From a virus, in IMG/VR virus record IMGVR_UViG_3300043570_002973, positions 1 through 43,541 of that record: a stretch of DNA of 43,541 nucleotides. The stretch is one strand, 5' to 3'. Positions 9,379 to 17,706 of this stretch are shown one piece after another. Position 1 is the first letter of the stretch, and each line of letters starts with the position of its first letter. The translations under genes and the position numbers were made by a program. The notes beneath the pieces were generated by a model. That model worked only from the letters and a program-made list of their open reading frames with translations, did no database searches and had not been told where the DNA came from.

Positions 9379-10012
9379 AACTACAATTTTTATAAGCGTC
9401 TAACCAAGGTCCTCCTTCAGTGTAGTGTAATGCTTTAGGAGTTCCATCATCTGGTTCTTTATACCAGTCAACCAGCCAATTCCATTGCAAAGGTATTGAT
9501 CCAATTTCATAGTCAGCTAACCATTGAAATTGGTGAAGATATGATCCAGATTGTTGGTTAACAACATTTGCGGTTAATGCTGCATTACTTGGATGCGCGC
9601 AATTCCACAATACAAGTGAACTCCAGTTTTTACGCGCATAAAGATGTTGAGTTTGGCCATTCATCTTTATACTATTAGTTGGATTATAATCATGCTGACA
9701 CACCATCACTGCATATCTTTCATCGGCTAAACTAAACAACTCATTTACATCCTCAAGAAATATAAAGTCACTGTCACAAAACAATGCCCATCCTTTGTGC
9801 ATGCATAAGTGCGGTATCAAGAAACGAGTGAATGAAAATTCAGTGCTTGACAGCGGATCAATTGCGCGTGTGTAGTCTCCATTTTCACGCAACTCAGATT
9901 GTATCAATGCATGCGCTTCGTATGTCTCTTTAGTGTTACTTTGCAATGACTTAAGACATGCATAAAAAGCAGCTGGTTGTTTGCTGTCATATCCAATGTA
10001 TACTTTATTCAT
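9350..10012 (-). CDS. GT-A fold glycosyltransferase (GT8-like)
   Basis: A 220-residue glycosyltransferase-like protein. It begins with MNKVYIGYDSKQPAAF, a first beta strand typical of GT-A transferases. It has WALFCDSDFIFLEDV with the metal/nucleotide-binding DxD at Asp80-Asp82, and a C-terminal HYTEGGPW motif like the HY/GP metal-binding segment of the GT8 group. I placed the start at 10012 because the longer frame from 10081 adds 23 residues that belong to the end of the upstream gene's region and look unrelated to the family. This leaves an 8-nt overlap with the deacetylase gene. The donor and acceptor sugars cannot be told from the sequence. Confidence 0.75.
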   Translation of the reverse strand: MNKVYIGYDSKQPAAFYACLKSLQSNTKETYEAHALIQSELRENGDYTRAIDPLSSTEFSFTRFLIPHLCMHKGWALFCDSDFIFLEDVNELFSLADERYAVMVCQHDYNPTNSIKMNGQTQHLYARKNWSSLVLWNCAHPSNAALTANVVNQQSGSYLHQFQWLADYEIGSIPLQWNWLVDWYKEPDDGTPKALHYTEGGPWLDAYKNCSYANEWLKYS

Positions 10013-10637
10013 ATATTTTATATAAACTAATGTATGCTTCAGAATATTCACGGTTGCATTCCATTCCTCTGAAACGCGCATATGTCTCTATACCAATTGC
10101 GCTGCGTGGGTTTGGGTAATTTCGCACTTCACTAGAGTATGTTTTTAACATACGCCATTTAGTATCAACATCAATTTTACGCAATGACAAATATGTATTG
10201 GGAAAAAATGCTTTATGACCTTGACCTGTAGAAGATGGCACTTCATAGCACAAGCATTCAAGTGGTTGACATGCTTGTATTTTACGAAAAGCAACGCGTG
10301 CTGACTTATGAACGGCAGCATGATCACTACTAATATCACCATCAAATGGTATAAACACTACATCTGGTTTTACCTGTAAATATATCTTTTCAATGTCTTT
10401 AATCAGATCACTTGAGCATACACTGTCCAATCGCTCATCAGTATAATTCAATAAGTGGTATGTTATACCATATGACTGTTCTAAAGTTTGTATATCAGCT
10501 ATTTTATCAGTTGTGCGATTTGCAACAACTATCACGTGAATGTTAGCATCACTGTTTTGTGAAACGTAACCACCACAACCGAGTATTTCATCATCGGCAT
10601 GAGGAGCAACAATAAGAGCTGACTTATATCTTTTCAT
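10005..10637 (-). CDS. PIG-L/LmbE-type zinc N-deacetylase
   Basis: This 210-residue protein carries the family hallmark APHADDE at residues 11-17 (usual form AHPDDE). His13 and Asp16 are the expected zinc ligands and Asp15 the general base. A DHAAVH motif at 105-110 supplies the third histidine ligand. Members remove acetyl groups from N-acetylglucosamine attached to lipids, inositol or other carriers (PIG-L, MshB, BshB, antibiotic deacetylases). The length is normal for the family. The gene overlaps the upstream epimerase by 14 nt and the downstream glycosyltransferase by 8 nt. In this cassette the likely role is to expose a free amine on an amino sugar; the substrate is inferred. Confidence 0.88.
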   Translation of the reverse strand: MKRYKSALIVAPHADDEILGCGGYVSQNSDANIHVIVVANRTTDKIADIQTLEQSYGITYHLLNYTDERLDSVCSSDLIKDIEKIYLQVKPDVVFIPFDGDISSDHAAVHKSARVAFRKIQACQPLECLCYEVPSSTGQGHKAFFPNTYLSLRKIDVDTKWRMLKTYSSEVRNYPNPRSAIGIETYARFRGMECNREYSEAYISLYKIYE

Positions 10638-11511
10638 CTATTTGTGAGTGTATCCATTTGCGTAATGAAATGGTTTGAACAAAATGCAATAATGCTTTGC
10701 TCCTATCTAAAGATACCGTTTTGCCTTTAAATTCAACAGCATGCAATGCGGTGCAGTTAACATTCAAGTTGGGAATTTTTTCTCTAATATACTCTACCAC
10801 TTCCAACAATGAAATTGCTTCATCGCCATCAAGGTTTACAGTTTGATTTTTTGTCGCATCATAATAAAGAGCAACATTCGCTATCCCGCGTGCAATGTCG
10901 GAGACATGAATAAAGTTGCGGTAACCATTGCTATTGATCTTTATGGTTTGTCCATCGCATGCTGCAGTTAAGAATGCATTGACGGCTGTTCGAGGATTCA
11001 TTCCTTCACCATAAATTGTACCATAGCGCAAAATGGTATAATCCAATCCAAAGGATTTTTGATAACCGCGAACCAATACTTCACCACAAATTTTGGTTGC
11101 AGAATATATGTTGGTACCAGCATTTAAATTTAAGGCAGTATCTTCATCTACGCTATTCTCTAAGCATTCACCGTATACCCAACTAGTACTAGAGAAAACA
11201 ATTCTCTTGACGCTACTCTTTACGCATGCAGCCAATACATTATGAAGACCAACGATATTAACAGCAACAGCATTAGATGGGTCATCATGATTCTTTGATG
11301 CTTCACTGATTGCAGTAAACATGTAAACTATATCCGCTCCTTGCAACAAATCAGCCAAAAGATCAGAGTCTTCTACAATATCACAAGCTGAATAAGGATG
11401 TTTACCAACACTTTTGTCTATATCAATAATTTCAACATCATGATCATTCCGCAATGCATCATACACATATGATCCAATAAAACCATTACCACCAATTAAC
11501 TTAATGTTCAT
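10624..11511 (-). CDS. NAD-dependent sugar epimerase/dehydratase (extended SDR)
   Basis: A 295-residue extended short-chain dehydrogenase/reductase of the UDP-glucose 4-epimerase/dehydratase group. The Rossmann glycine motif is GGNGFIG (Gly7, Gly10, Gly13). The catalytic set is SSTSWVYGE (Ser at about 108-110) and YSATK with Tyr136 and Lys140. GTIYGEG follows and is typical of nucleotide-sugar epimerases. The length is slightly below the usual 310-340. It most likely epimerises, dehydrates or decarboxylates a nucleotide sugar; which one cannot be decided. It overlaps its upstream neighbour by 11 nt. Confidence 0.85.
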   Translation of the reverse strand: MNIKLIGGNGFIGSYVYDALRNDHDVEIIDIDKSVGKHPYSACDIVEDSDLLADLLQGADIVYMFTAISEASKNHDDPSNAVAVNIVGLHNVLAACVKSSVKRIVFSSTSWVYGECLENSVDEDTALNLNAGTNIYSATKICGEVLVRGYQKSFGLDYTILRYGTIYGEGMNPRTAVNAFLTAACDGQTIKINSNGYRNFIHVSDIARGIANVALYYDATKNQTVNLDGDEAISLLEVVEYIREKIPNLNVNCTALHAVEFKGKTVSLDRSKALLHFVQTISLRKWIHSQIDEKI

Positions 11512-12322
11512 AAATGTAATTCTTTTGCTCTCTTATCATTTCAGCCAATGATGGAGTCTCTATAGTATTATATATTGTTGCCAGCGTGCGATCTAGAGTG
11601 CCATATACTGCACTACCACTAATAGCTTTTGCTTCAACCGGTATAACAGTCAAGCCCAAATTGTATACGTCATCAATCATCTTCAACATACCATACTTAC
11701 TTACTGCTGCAGCTGAATACACATGACGTGTACCACTCCAAAAGGTAACTCCATCGGCACGTACCATTCTTTCAATTAGTTTGGCAATTTGCAATGCGCT
11801 CAATCCATTCCATAAGCAATTGGTATATCCGCTTACTTCTTTACCTGCATTCTTACGTGCAAATTCAAGAAGGCCAATCTTATGATAACGTTCTTCACCA
11901 ATAAAACTAACACGCATTACAGTGCTCTTTATGTTTTCTTGACGTTTTGTTTGTCCATACCAATCATCAGCATCACATGTGTCAGTCTCAATGTAACTCC
12001 CTTTGGAGCCGCTATACACACAATCAGATGAAAAGTTGACAAGATTGCAACCAACTTCTGCACAAATCATATCAAGCTGTAATGGGAAGTTTAAGTTAAC
12101 ATCAACTGCATGGTCAAAGCTTTGTATATTGGGTTTAAGCAAACCAATACAATTAACAACTACGTCAGATGAATGCAATGTTTTTCCAAAAGCTTCAGGA
12201 TAAAAGTTATACACATTGCAGCGTGAACGATCATAATCTTCTACGGTATAACCGCGGCTTTTAAAGTACTTTGAAACATATGTTCCAAGCATTCCATTGC
12301 ATCCTAGTACGTGTATTTTCAT
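11501..12322 (-). CDS. RmlD-like NAD(P)-dependent sugar reductase (SDR)
   Basis: A 273-residue SDR of the RmlD (dTDP-4-dehydrorhamnose reductase) type. It has the N-terminal GCNGMLG motif (Gly7, Gly10, Gly13), NFSSDCVYSG with the catalytic serine near residue 98, and WYGQTK with Tyr122 and Lys126. Length and motif order match the RmlD family, which reduces 4-keto nucleotide sugars. No rmlA, rmlB or rmlC is present in the window, so it probably acts on another 4-keto sugar or relies on host enzymes. It has a 4-nt overlap with the upstream aminotransferase-like gene. Confidence 0.82.
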   Translation of the reverse strand: MKIHVLGCNGMLGTYVSKYFKSRGYTVEDYDRSRCNVYNFYPEAFGKTLHSSDVVVNCIGLLKPNIQSFDHAVDVNLNFPLQLDMICAEVGCNLVNFSSDCVYSGSKGSYIETDTCDADDWYGQTKRQENIKSTVMRVSFIGEERYHKIGLLEFARKNAGKEVSGYTNCLWNGLSALQIAKLIERMVRADGVTFWSGTRHVYSAAAVSKYGMLKMIDDVYNLGLTVIPVEAKAISGSAVYGTLDRTLATIYNTIETPSLAEMIREQKNYIYEH

Positions 12323-12939
12323 ACGTTAAATACTTTAAGTTGGCTAAGGTCCACAGCATATTCAGACGCTGCTCCACATACTGTTTGTGTACTACTCTTT
12401 GCTCTATAAAATTGTTCTATACCTCGTGCAGCCTGTTCAGGAGTCATGTACATATGATAGCCCAACACGTCAACATCAGTAGTTAAGATGTCATTGTAGT
12501 AATAACTAGCCCGCCCATCATAGCGTGCTTTACACAACCATTGCACGGCAGCTGCATCGTCTGTTAGTATCATGCCTCCTTTACCGATAGGTATCAGTTT
12601 TTTAAAGTGAAACGATAAACAAACATACCCGCCTCTATACATATCTTTTTCAAAACGACATGCACTGTCAACAACCGGATACGGCTCTAACTTATAATCA
12701 CCAACCCAATCATGGTCAACAAATTTTACTTTGTAGCCAGCGTGCATAACGGACATTGGAACTGATAAGTATGTTTTCTTTGGAACCTGAACTTCATCAA
12801 TTATTCCAAAAGTACTTAAATATTTAAATGTTAAAAACAATGCATTGCTGCACGAATCAACTGCAACTGCATACTTACTTCCACAATATGCCGCAACCTC
12901 CTTTTCAAAGAATTCTACGGTATCCCAAATGTTTTCCAT
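12319..12939 (-). CDS. Short DegT/DnrJ/EryC1-type sugar aminotransferase-like protein
   Basis: This 206-residue protein resembles the PLP domain of sugar aminotransferases of the DegT family. It has an N-terminal FEKEVAAYCGSKYAVAVDSC segment, VVDSAC with Asp91 at the position that contacts the PLP ring nitrogen, and SFHFKKLIPIGKGGMILTD with Lys114 at the expected Schiff-base site. Full-length DegT enzymes have about 360-400 residues. This one stops soon after the large domain and lacks most of the small C-terminal domain. There is no frameshift remnant downstream: the RmlD-like gene starts at once with a 4-nt overlap. It may be a compact active enzyme, a PLP-binding half that works with the HisC-like protein, or a degenerate copy. 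Confidence 0.75.
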   Translation of the reverse strand: MENIWDTVEFFEKEVAAYCGSKYAVAVDSCSNALFLTFKYLSTFGIIDEVQVPKKTYLSVPMSVMHAGYKVKFVDHDWVGDYKLEPYPVVDSACRFEKDMYRGGYVCLSFHFKKLIPIGKGGMILTDDAAAVQWLCKARYDGRASYYYNDILTTDVDVLGYHMYMTPEQAARGIEQFYRAKSSTQTVCGAASEYAVDLSQLKVFNV

Positions 12940-12944
12940 ATAGT

Positions 12945-12952
12945 AATTTATA
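12945..12952 (-). promoter_or_regulatory. Possible late promoter box TATAAATT inside the cassette
   Basis: One mismatch from TATAAATA. It contains the TAA stop (12950-12948) of the GT8-like gene and sits 5 nt before the ATG at 12939, the same geometry as at the fibre genes. It is the only cassette junction with a gap and such a box. Confidence 0.4.
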
Positions 12953-13622
12953 TGACATTAAGATTTTTTATTTGTGAATAATTATGAACAATGTATGGGC
13001 GACGATGTTGGCCAGATGGGTGATTATTGTAATTCCAGCATACATCTAAAAATTGGCAATGATCTCGCCCAAGCAGTATGTTAAATGCTACTTCATCACT
13101 ATATGAATATCTGGCATTTTTATACAATTCAAATAGATTTAAGAAACGCTCTGTAAACTTGTGTTGCTTCCATTTTTGGCAATCAACAAGCATAACACCA
13201 GCATTAAAGAATGGCCAATCATCAAGAGTAACATACTTAGCCAACTCAGGCGTAGGAGTATACAAGTCAAATGCACCAGCATGTGTTTGCAACCGGCTAC
13301 AATGTACTGCACCCAATGTAGCATCGCCTAAAGGAATATCGTGTAGCCTTTTAATGTTGGTCTGACAAACTGTATCGCTATCAAGAAAAATTATTTTTTC
13401 ATCGAAGCGGTCAAATATAAATGGGCGGTTCATAAAGAATTGTTTTACTTTACGTTCAATCTTAACAAATGTTACATTAGGCTCATCATCAAATTGCAAA
13501 TCACCAAAATGAAAAATGAAAAATTCTAACGGTGTTTCTCCTTTATAAAACTTTTCTACAAAACCTATTGAGGTGCGTGTCAATTGGTAATAGTCTTTAC
13601 TTATAAGATAACAAATTTTCAT
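12948..13622 (-). CDS. GT8-family glycosyltransferase
   Basis: This 224-residue protein has a clear GT8 pattern. IIFLDSDTVCQTNI contains the DxD at 81-83, which binds Mn and the nucleotide sugar. FFNAGVMLVDCQKW near 138-151 matches the family FNsGvmlinl.kw motif. DEVAFNILL matches the D(Q/E).xLN motif, and the C-terminal IVHNYSQIKNL resembles the HY.G..KPW segment. GT8 enzymes are retaining transferases that add galactose, glucose or related sugars to LPS, glycogenin or other acceptors. It is a little shorter than cellular members (about 270-330). It has a 4-nt overlap with the upstream glycosyltransferase gene. Confidence 0.85.
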   Translation of the reverse strand: MKICYLISKDYYQLTRTSIGFVEKFYKGETPLEFFIFHFGDLQFDDEPNVTFVKIERKVKQFFMNRPFIFDRFDEKIIFLDSDTVCQTNIKRLHDIPLGDATLGAVHCSRLQTHAGAFDLYTPTPELAKYVTLDDWPFFNAGVMLVDCQKWKQHKFTERFLNLFELYKNARYSYSDEVAFNILLGRDHCQFLDVCWNYNNHPSGQHRRPYIVHNYSQIKNLNVI

Positions 13623-14416
13623 ACACTATATTTGTTTCTTTCTTTTAAATATGTACTTGTAAATTTTGCTTCACCACTGCCTGGCCAAATATAACTATCA
13701 GGTGAATATTCATATTGTAAAGTTTGCCAATTGTGAAGTGTTACATCACGCCAACTTAAGTCTTCAATATGATGAATTTTTTCGCATAGCAAGATAGAGT
13801 TTTTACTCTGAGCATATACATTTTCAATAGCAAATTGATCGCTATCCCAATCGGTCATAGTACTTTCAGTGCATTGTTTGACTGCATTAAAAAAGTCAAT
13901 AGCATTTTTTGTATTCTTTACTATTATACAACTACATTCCCAACAGCGGCGATTAGGATAACGGTCCGCATCTGTACCAACATTACAGCATACATCATAG
14001 CTATCAATGAATGCTTGTAATTCACACAGGTTTTTACGCACAATTGCATCAGCATCTAATAATATTACAGTGTCTTCTCCTAATGTTTCTAAACAATGTA
14101 GTATATTCCTATACCTAGTGTTGCTTACAAAGCACTGCCTATATGATAGCAAATGTGCGCCGTGTGGCCCTCTCTTATACAGATCTGTACTAAGTACAGT
14201 GCCGGCCCGAAAGTATTGTCTTTTCGTTGATAGATTCAATTGCTCATTAACTATAATGACATTTGGATGTGAGCTTTGCAATAATTGTATTTCATATTCA
14301 GTGCAGTCTATCGCTCGGCAATGCACGCGTAAGTGTGGACTATTAACCGCAATGCTTTTTAAAAGGCGAGATGAATGCTTAATGTAATTGCTGTCAGTTG
14401 AAAATGTTATAATCAT
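13619..14416 (-). CDS. Putative GT-A glycosyltransferase
   Basis: This 265-residue protein has GT-A organisation. It starts with MIITFSTDSNYIKHSSRLLKS (a GT-A first strand followed by a helix). DTVILLDADAIVRKNL carries the DxD at 121-123. The remainder includes TDWDSDQFAIENV, which fits the acceptor-side D-x-D-Q motif of GT8- or GT77-like enzymes, and a C-terminal HNW segment. It is clearly different from the two other transferases here, so it is probably not a recent duplicate. Donor and acceptor are unknown. It has 4-nt overlaps at both ends, which suggests translational coupling. Confidence 0.72.
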   Translation of the reverse strand: MIITFSTDSNYIKHSSRLLKSIAVNSPHLRVHCRAIDCTEYEIQLLQSSHPNVIIVNEQLNLSTKRQYFRAGTVLSTDLYKRGPHGAHLLSYRQCFVSNTRYRNILHCLETLGEDTVILLDADAIVRKNLCELQAFIDSYDVCCNVGTDADRYPNRRCWECSCIIVKNTKNAIDFFNAVKQCTESTMTDWDSDQFAIENVYAQSKNSILLCEKIHHIEDLSWRDVTLHNWQTLQYEYSPDSYIWPGSGEAKFTSTYLKERNKYSV

Positions 14417-14898
14417 GTAAGGTATCTGTCTATATTATATGGTTTATTATAAAATAAAGCTATATCTTTTGCTAAGCGCACCGCAGATTTATTTGTTTCA
14501 AAAAAAGGTGTTCTAATATCGCATCCAGTGTGATTGAAATTAACTCTAACTGCGTTAATTGGTGAAGAATACATAGCTAGGTAAATTTCATCATAGCTTA
14601 ACACATCAATTTCACTAAGACGGTCGCTGCAAAAGTTTGACTGTATACCATTAGCTAAATTCTGTAAACTGCCATACTGTCTTAAAATAAAATGTAATTT
14701 TACTTGATATTTTTTAATGCCTAACGAACTTAAAAATATTATTGCTGCGCCGTAATGAGCAGCAAGACTGTCAGGGCAAAGTATTATTAAATTATCCGAA
14801 ATCGCCCAAAAGCCATTTGGTGCTTTATCCGGAAGATTTTTGTATGTATATACTTTAAGACCATATTTAGATGCTTCTTCTTTATTGTATGTTACCAT
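14413..14898 (-). CDS. Unrecognised 161-residue cassette protein
   Basis: I do not recognise a family. The protein has no signal peptide or membrane segment and reads as a small soluble alpha/beta protein (strands in NLIILCPD and AAIIFLSSL). It has a 4-nt overlap downstream and a 7-nt overlap with the upstream radical SAM gene, so it is very likely a real, co-translated member of the cassette. It belongs to a sub-block (14413-16630) that looks more AT-rich than the flanking genes. Confidence 0.7.
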   Translation of the reverse strand: MVTYNKEEASKYGLKVYTYKNLPDKAPNGFWAISDNLIILCPDSLAAHYGAAIIFLSSLGIKKYQVKLHFILRQYGSLQNLANGIQSNFCSDRLSEIDVLSYDEIYLAMYSSPINAVRVNFNHTGCDIRTPFFETNKSAVRLAKDIALFYNKPYNIDRYLT

Positions 14899-15863
14899 GT
14901 TTCGTTACACCCTCCACAAATACCTACACTATAATCACCATTAGTATGTGCATTAATTATATTTTTCCAACGAGGCCCGTTGTAAATTTCTGATAACGAA
15001 GAGGTAAAGATATTACCAACAATTCCTTTTTTAGAAATATCATTAAATGGGCAATATAACACATTTCCATATTGATCTATGCCGCCGCCAATAGCTGGGC
15101 CATAAGGACATACTCCAGTTCTAGACTCAACTACTTCTGTTGAAGAAACATGCCCTGCTCGATTTCTATTTGATGTTTCGTGTACCATAACCTTGTATCC
15201 AAACTCAAGACAAAATCTAACGATAGCAGCATAGAGAAGCGTATTAGTATTTTCTCCTTGGGTTCTTAATGCAAAATACACACATTTTAGTTTATCGGTT
15301 TTACTTACATCATATAATAATTCTAGATTTTTAATGAATACATCATATTTATCCTTATTTGTGTTTTCAATATAAGTAGAACGGTCAAAACCATATATAG
15401 GAATAGTAAAACATATTTTTGTATACTTAGATAGTTTAATTAGATTTTCTCTATTTATTATAGTAAAGTTTGTTGTTACTACAAATCTATCAACTAAACA
15501 ATTATTTTCTAAAAAGTCAAGTTTATTAAATAAGTCTTTATCCAAGAATAGCTCTCCTATGACAGGTGTTAAATCAAATGACCTAACACCATGATTTGTA
15601 CACTTATCAATAATTTGTGTAAAAGTATCATAGCTCATTATTTTTACATTGCTTTGCTCATTTAGAATACTTTTATCCATTCCTCCTCGGCAAAAGGTGC
15701 AACTTAAATTACATTGATTTACGGTTATGATATATAAATGTTTATGTTTAGCATCTACTTCCTTTGTATAAATTGCTCCGTCATAAGTTAATTCTTTTAA
15801 AGAAATAAATTTAGACCGTGTAATTTTTTGATACTTAAAAATTTCTTCATTAAAAAGACTCAT
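14892..15863 (-). CDS. Radical SAM/SPASM-like enzyme (paralogue A)
   Basis: A 323-residue radical SAM enzyme. The cluster motif CNLSCTFC gives Cys51, Cys55 and Cys58. FDLTPVIGE near 96-104 occupies the position of the SAM-binding GGEP strand and is unusual. The C-terminal region has SRTGVCPYG, VLYCPFNDIS and a final CGGC (Cys316, Cys319) followed by NETW at the very end, a SPASM-like auxiliary cluster arrangement. It shares the FDLTPVIGE strand, the GVCP...YC.FND block and the Cys-x-x-Cys-x-x-x-Trp end with the radical SAM gene at 17700-18611, so the two are paralogues with related substrates. It overlaps both neighbours by 4-7 nt. Confidence 0.88.
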   Translation of the reverse strand: MSLFNEEIFKYQKITRSKFISLKELTYDGAIYTKEVDAKHKHLYIITVNQCNLSCTFCRGGMDKSILNEQSNVKIMSYDTFTQIIDKCTNHGVRSFDLTPVIGELFLDKDLFNKLDFLENNCLVDRFVVTTNFTIINRENLIKLSKYTKICFTIPIYGFDRSTYIENTNKDKYDVFIKNLELLYDVSKTDKLKCVYFALRTQGENTNTLLYAAIVRFCLEFGYKVMVHETSNRNRAGHVSSTEVVESRTGVCPYGPAIGGGIDQYGNVLYCPFNDISKKGIVGNIFTSSLSEIYNGPRWKNIINAHTNGDYSVGICGGCNETW

Positions 15864-16630
15864 AATATAATTGGTTTATTGTCTAATTGTATAATACACT
15901 TTACAAAGTTAAATAGCTTTTCGGTAAAATTGATATTGGTGTGATGCGTCATATCTTTGCCATATTTGCTGCGATAAGTTGTTATTGTATCATCACACCA
16001 TTCAAATTCATCTCCATCATCATATTGACCTGTAGGGTCAATAGGGCAATACACATAATCAAAACATATAGAATTATCTATATCGGTTTTTTTCTTTTCA
16101 AATATATTTTTTGTAACAATTGCACGCGAACCAAATGATGAATGATTAGCAGTTGCTGTTGCAAAGAAAACTGTATTAGCATATACATTACAGTATAATT
16201 CAAATGCTTTTGGTCCAATTTCACCAGATTGCTTTTCGCACTTTAAGCGATCATAATAATCCGGTACACTATGTCGACATATTACTTTAACTTTATTAAA
16301 TGATTTGAGTAGTTTTAATTCAAGCATTCGATTAATTATCTCGTAAAATGCTAAAAATTCCAATTGAGGTATTGTAACTATATTAGGATATTCATTTTTA
16401 TAATATAACACAATAGCTCTATCATAAGGAGGATCTATAATATCTTTTTTTGAAACAGACCACAATTTGTATTTGGTGCTCAACATATAGTCATTTAACA
16501 AATCGCCTATTATTACAATTTTATCTTTTTCAGTTTTGTTTAACAAATAATCATATTGCATTTGATTATACAAATGGCCAATGTATTCTTTAGGTTGTAA
16601 GTCATATCTCTTTAATACTTCTTTAATCAT
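15860..16630 (-). CDS. Unrecognised 256-residue cassette protein
   Basis: No family recognised. The N-terminal part has alternating strands and helices (KIVIIGDLLNDY, RAIVLYYKN), a Rossmann-like feel without a glycine motif. The middle carries CRHSVPDYYDRLKCEKQSGE, and the C-terminal half has an acidic aromatic stretch (DPTGQYDDGDEFEWCDD). No signal peptide or membrane helix is seen. It sits between the amidinotransferase and a radical SAM gene with ATGA-type 4-nt overlaps on both sides, so it is probably co-expressed with them and may be a pathway enzyme or partner. The DNA is visibly AT-richer than that of the flanking amidinotransferase. Confidence 0.72.
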   Translation of the reverse strand: MIKEVLKRYDLQPKEYIGHLYNQMQYDYLLNKTEKDKIVIIGDLLNDYMLSTKYKLWSVSKKDIIDPPYDRAIVLYYKNEYPNIVTIPQLEFLAFYEIINRMLELKLLKSFNKVKVICRHSVPDYYDRLKCEKQSGEIGPKAFELYCNVYANTVFFATATANHSSFGSRAIVTKNIFEKKKTDIDNSICFDYVYCPIDPTGQYDDGDEFEWCDDTITTYRSKYGKDMTHHTNINFTEKLFNFVKCIIQLDNKPIIL

Positions 16631-17706
16631 AAAAAATAATTTTCAAGTTGCCCGCGTCTTCTAACATCAAGAGTAGTACAATGGTGTGCGCCTGAGAAAA
16701 GTTCGCAATGCCGCATGTGTGAGCCTATAGCAGTTATACCATACGGCTTTAGTTTTTTGTTTAATATTCTTTCATATTCAGGATGACATATTATCAACTC
16801 CTGTGATACGCTAAAAACATTCAATTCAATTTTAGTTGATGCTAGCCGTAACCCATTTTTAACTTCACGCTCGCGATCAATTGGTTCAACTAAGATCATA
16901 TCCCATCCTTGCAATTCTAGTGGTAGTTGATCGCAAATGTCAGGATGAGTAACCAAACACAAGCCGGGTCGTAGCGGAAGTATACAACTATCAATATGAT
17001 TGTCTGTTATGTTACATTCCCAAATCTTATACTGCTCTCCCAAGTGACGCTGCAACCATTGCACGCCCAATTTCATGTTTAATGAACTAGCATTAAACAA
17101 TAGGTGCTGTCCAAAGCGCATTATGTTTGCAGCATCAAACATAATTTCAGGTCCGCAATCCATTGGTGAAGTGTGTCTTACCAATTGGTCAATTTGTCCA
17201 TCATTAGCTTGTAGGATATGTGACATATCAAACGAATAGTCAGTAAGCAATGGTCGAGGAGCACTTGTCCATTTGGCACCTGCATTAAAATATTCCAAAA
17301 ACAAATGTTTTAGGTAATCAGTTTCATAATAGCGCCATCTACATGATACTGGAGTTTCTATAATTTCATTGCCAATCACTATACTCAAGTCACGCACATT
17401 TAGAGATGGATACACTGCGCTACTCCAATTGGGAGTCTTTACTTTTTGTATAATGTTAGGTGTTTTTGGGCGTCTTACACATACTCCTAAACTTGTTAAT
17501 AAATCGGCAAAAGCTTCAAGGTCTTCATTGTGTTCAGCTATATAACGTTTATCAATTTGATGATTGATAATTCTTTCATTTGCAAACTGTATGTTGTCGT
17601 GAAAGAACATCTTAAATGTTAAGTCAACAGCAGGTAATGTTTCAGGCACTCCTGCTCCAACTATCACTTCTTCAAGTTGATCCCATTCATTGTGGCTGTT
17701 TACCAT
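16627..17706 (-). CDS. Amidinotransferase (glycine/inosamine-type, GATM superfamily)
   Basis: A 359-residue member of the L-arginine:amine amidinotransferase family, which moves the guanidino carbon group from arginine to an amine through a cysteine intermediate. All three catalytic positions are visible: Asp191 in FDAANIMR, His238 in DNHIDSCILP and Cys343 in HHCTTLDVRRRG. The length matches family members such as those acting on glycine, lysine or inosamine phosphate. The longest frame starts at 17775, but Met at 17706 gives the family-like beginning (NEWDQLEEVIVG) and a 7-nt overlap with the upstream radical SAM gene; the extra 23 residues are discarded. The acceptor amine cannot be read from the sequence. 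In this context an amino sugar is a reasonable candidate. Confidence 0.9.
   Translation of the reverse strand: MVNSHNEWDQLEEVIVGAGVPETLPAVDLTFKMFFHDNIQFANERIINHQIDKRYIAEHNEDLEAFADLLTSLGVCVRRPKTPNIIQKVKTPNWSSAVYPSLNVRDLSIVIGNEIIETPVSCRWRYYETDYLKHLFLEYFNAGAKWTSAPRPLLTDYSFDMSHILQANDGQIDQLVRHTSPMDCGPEIMFDAANIMRFGQHLLFNASSLNMKLGVQWLQRHLGEQYKIWECNITDNHIDSCILPLRPGLCLVTHPDICDQLPLELQGWDMILVEPIDREREVKNGLRLASTKIELNVFSVSQELIICHPEYERILNKKLKPYGITAIGSHMRHCELFSGAHHCTTLDVRRRGQLENYFL

Noticed and set aside
10013-10081. Longer N-terminus for the glycosyltransferase that ends at 9350
   Set aside because: The GT-A first strand begins at the Met at 10012. The upstream part is the coding end of the deacetylase gene in another frame.
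16627-17706. Reading the amidinotransferase as part of a saxitoxin- or cylindrospermopsin-type toxin pathway
   Set aside because: No polyketide synthase, Rieske oxygenase or other toxin-pathway gene is present. The surrounding genes are sugar enzymes and radical SAM proteins.
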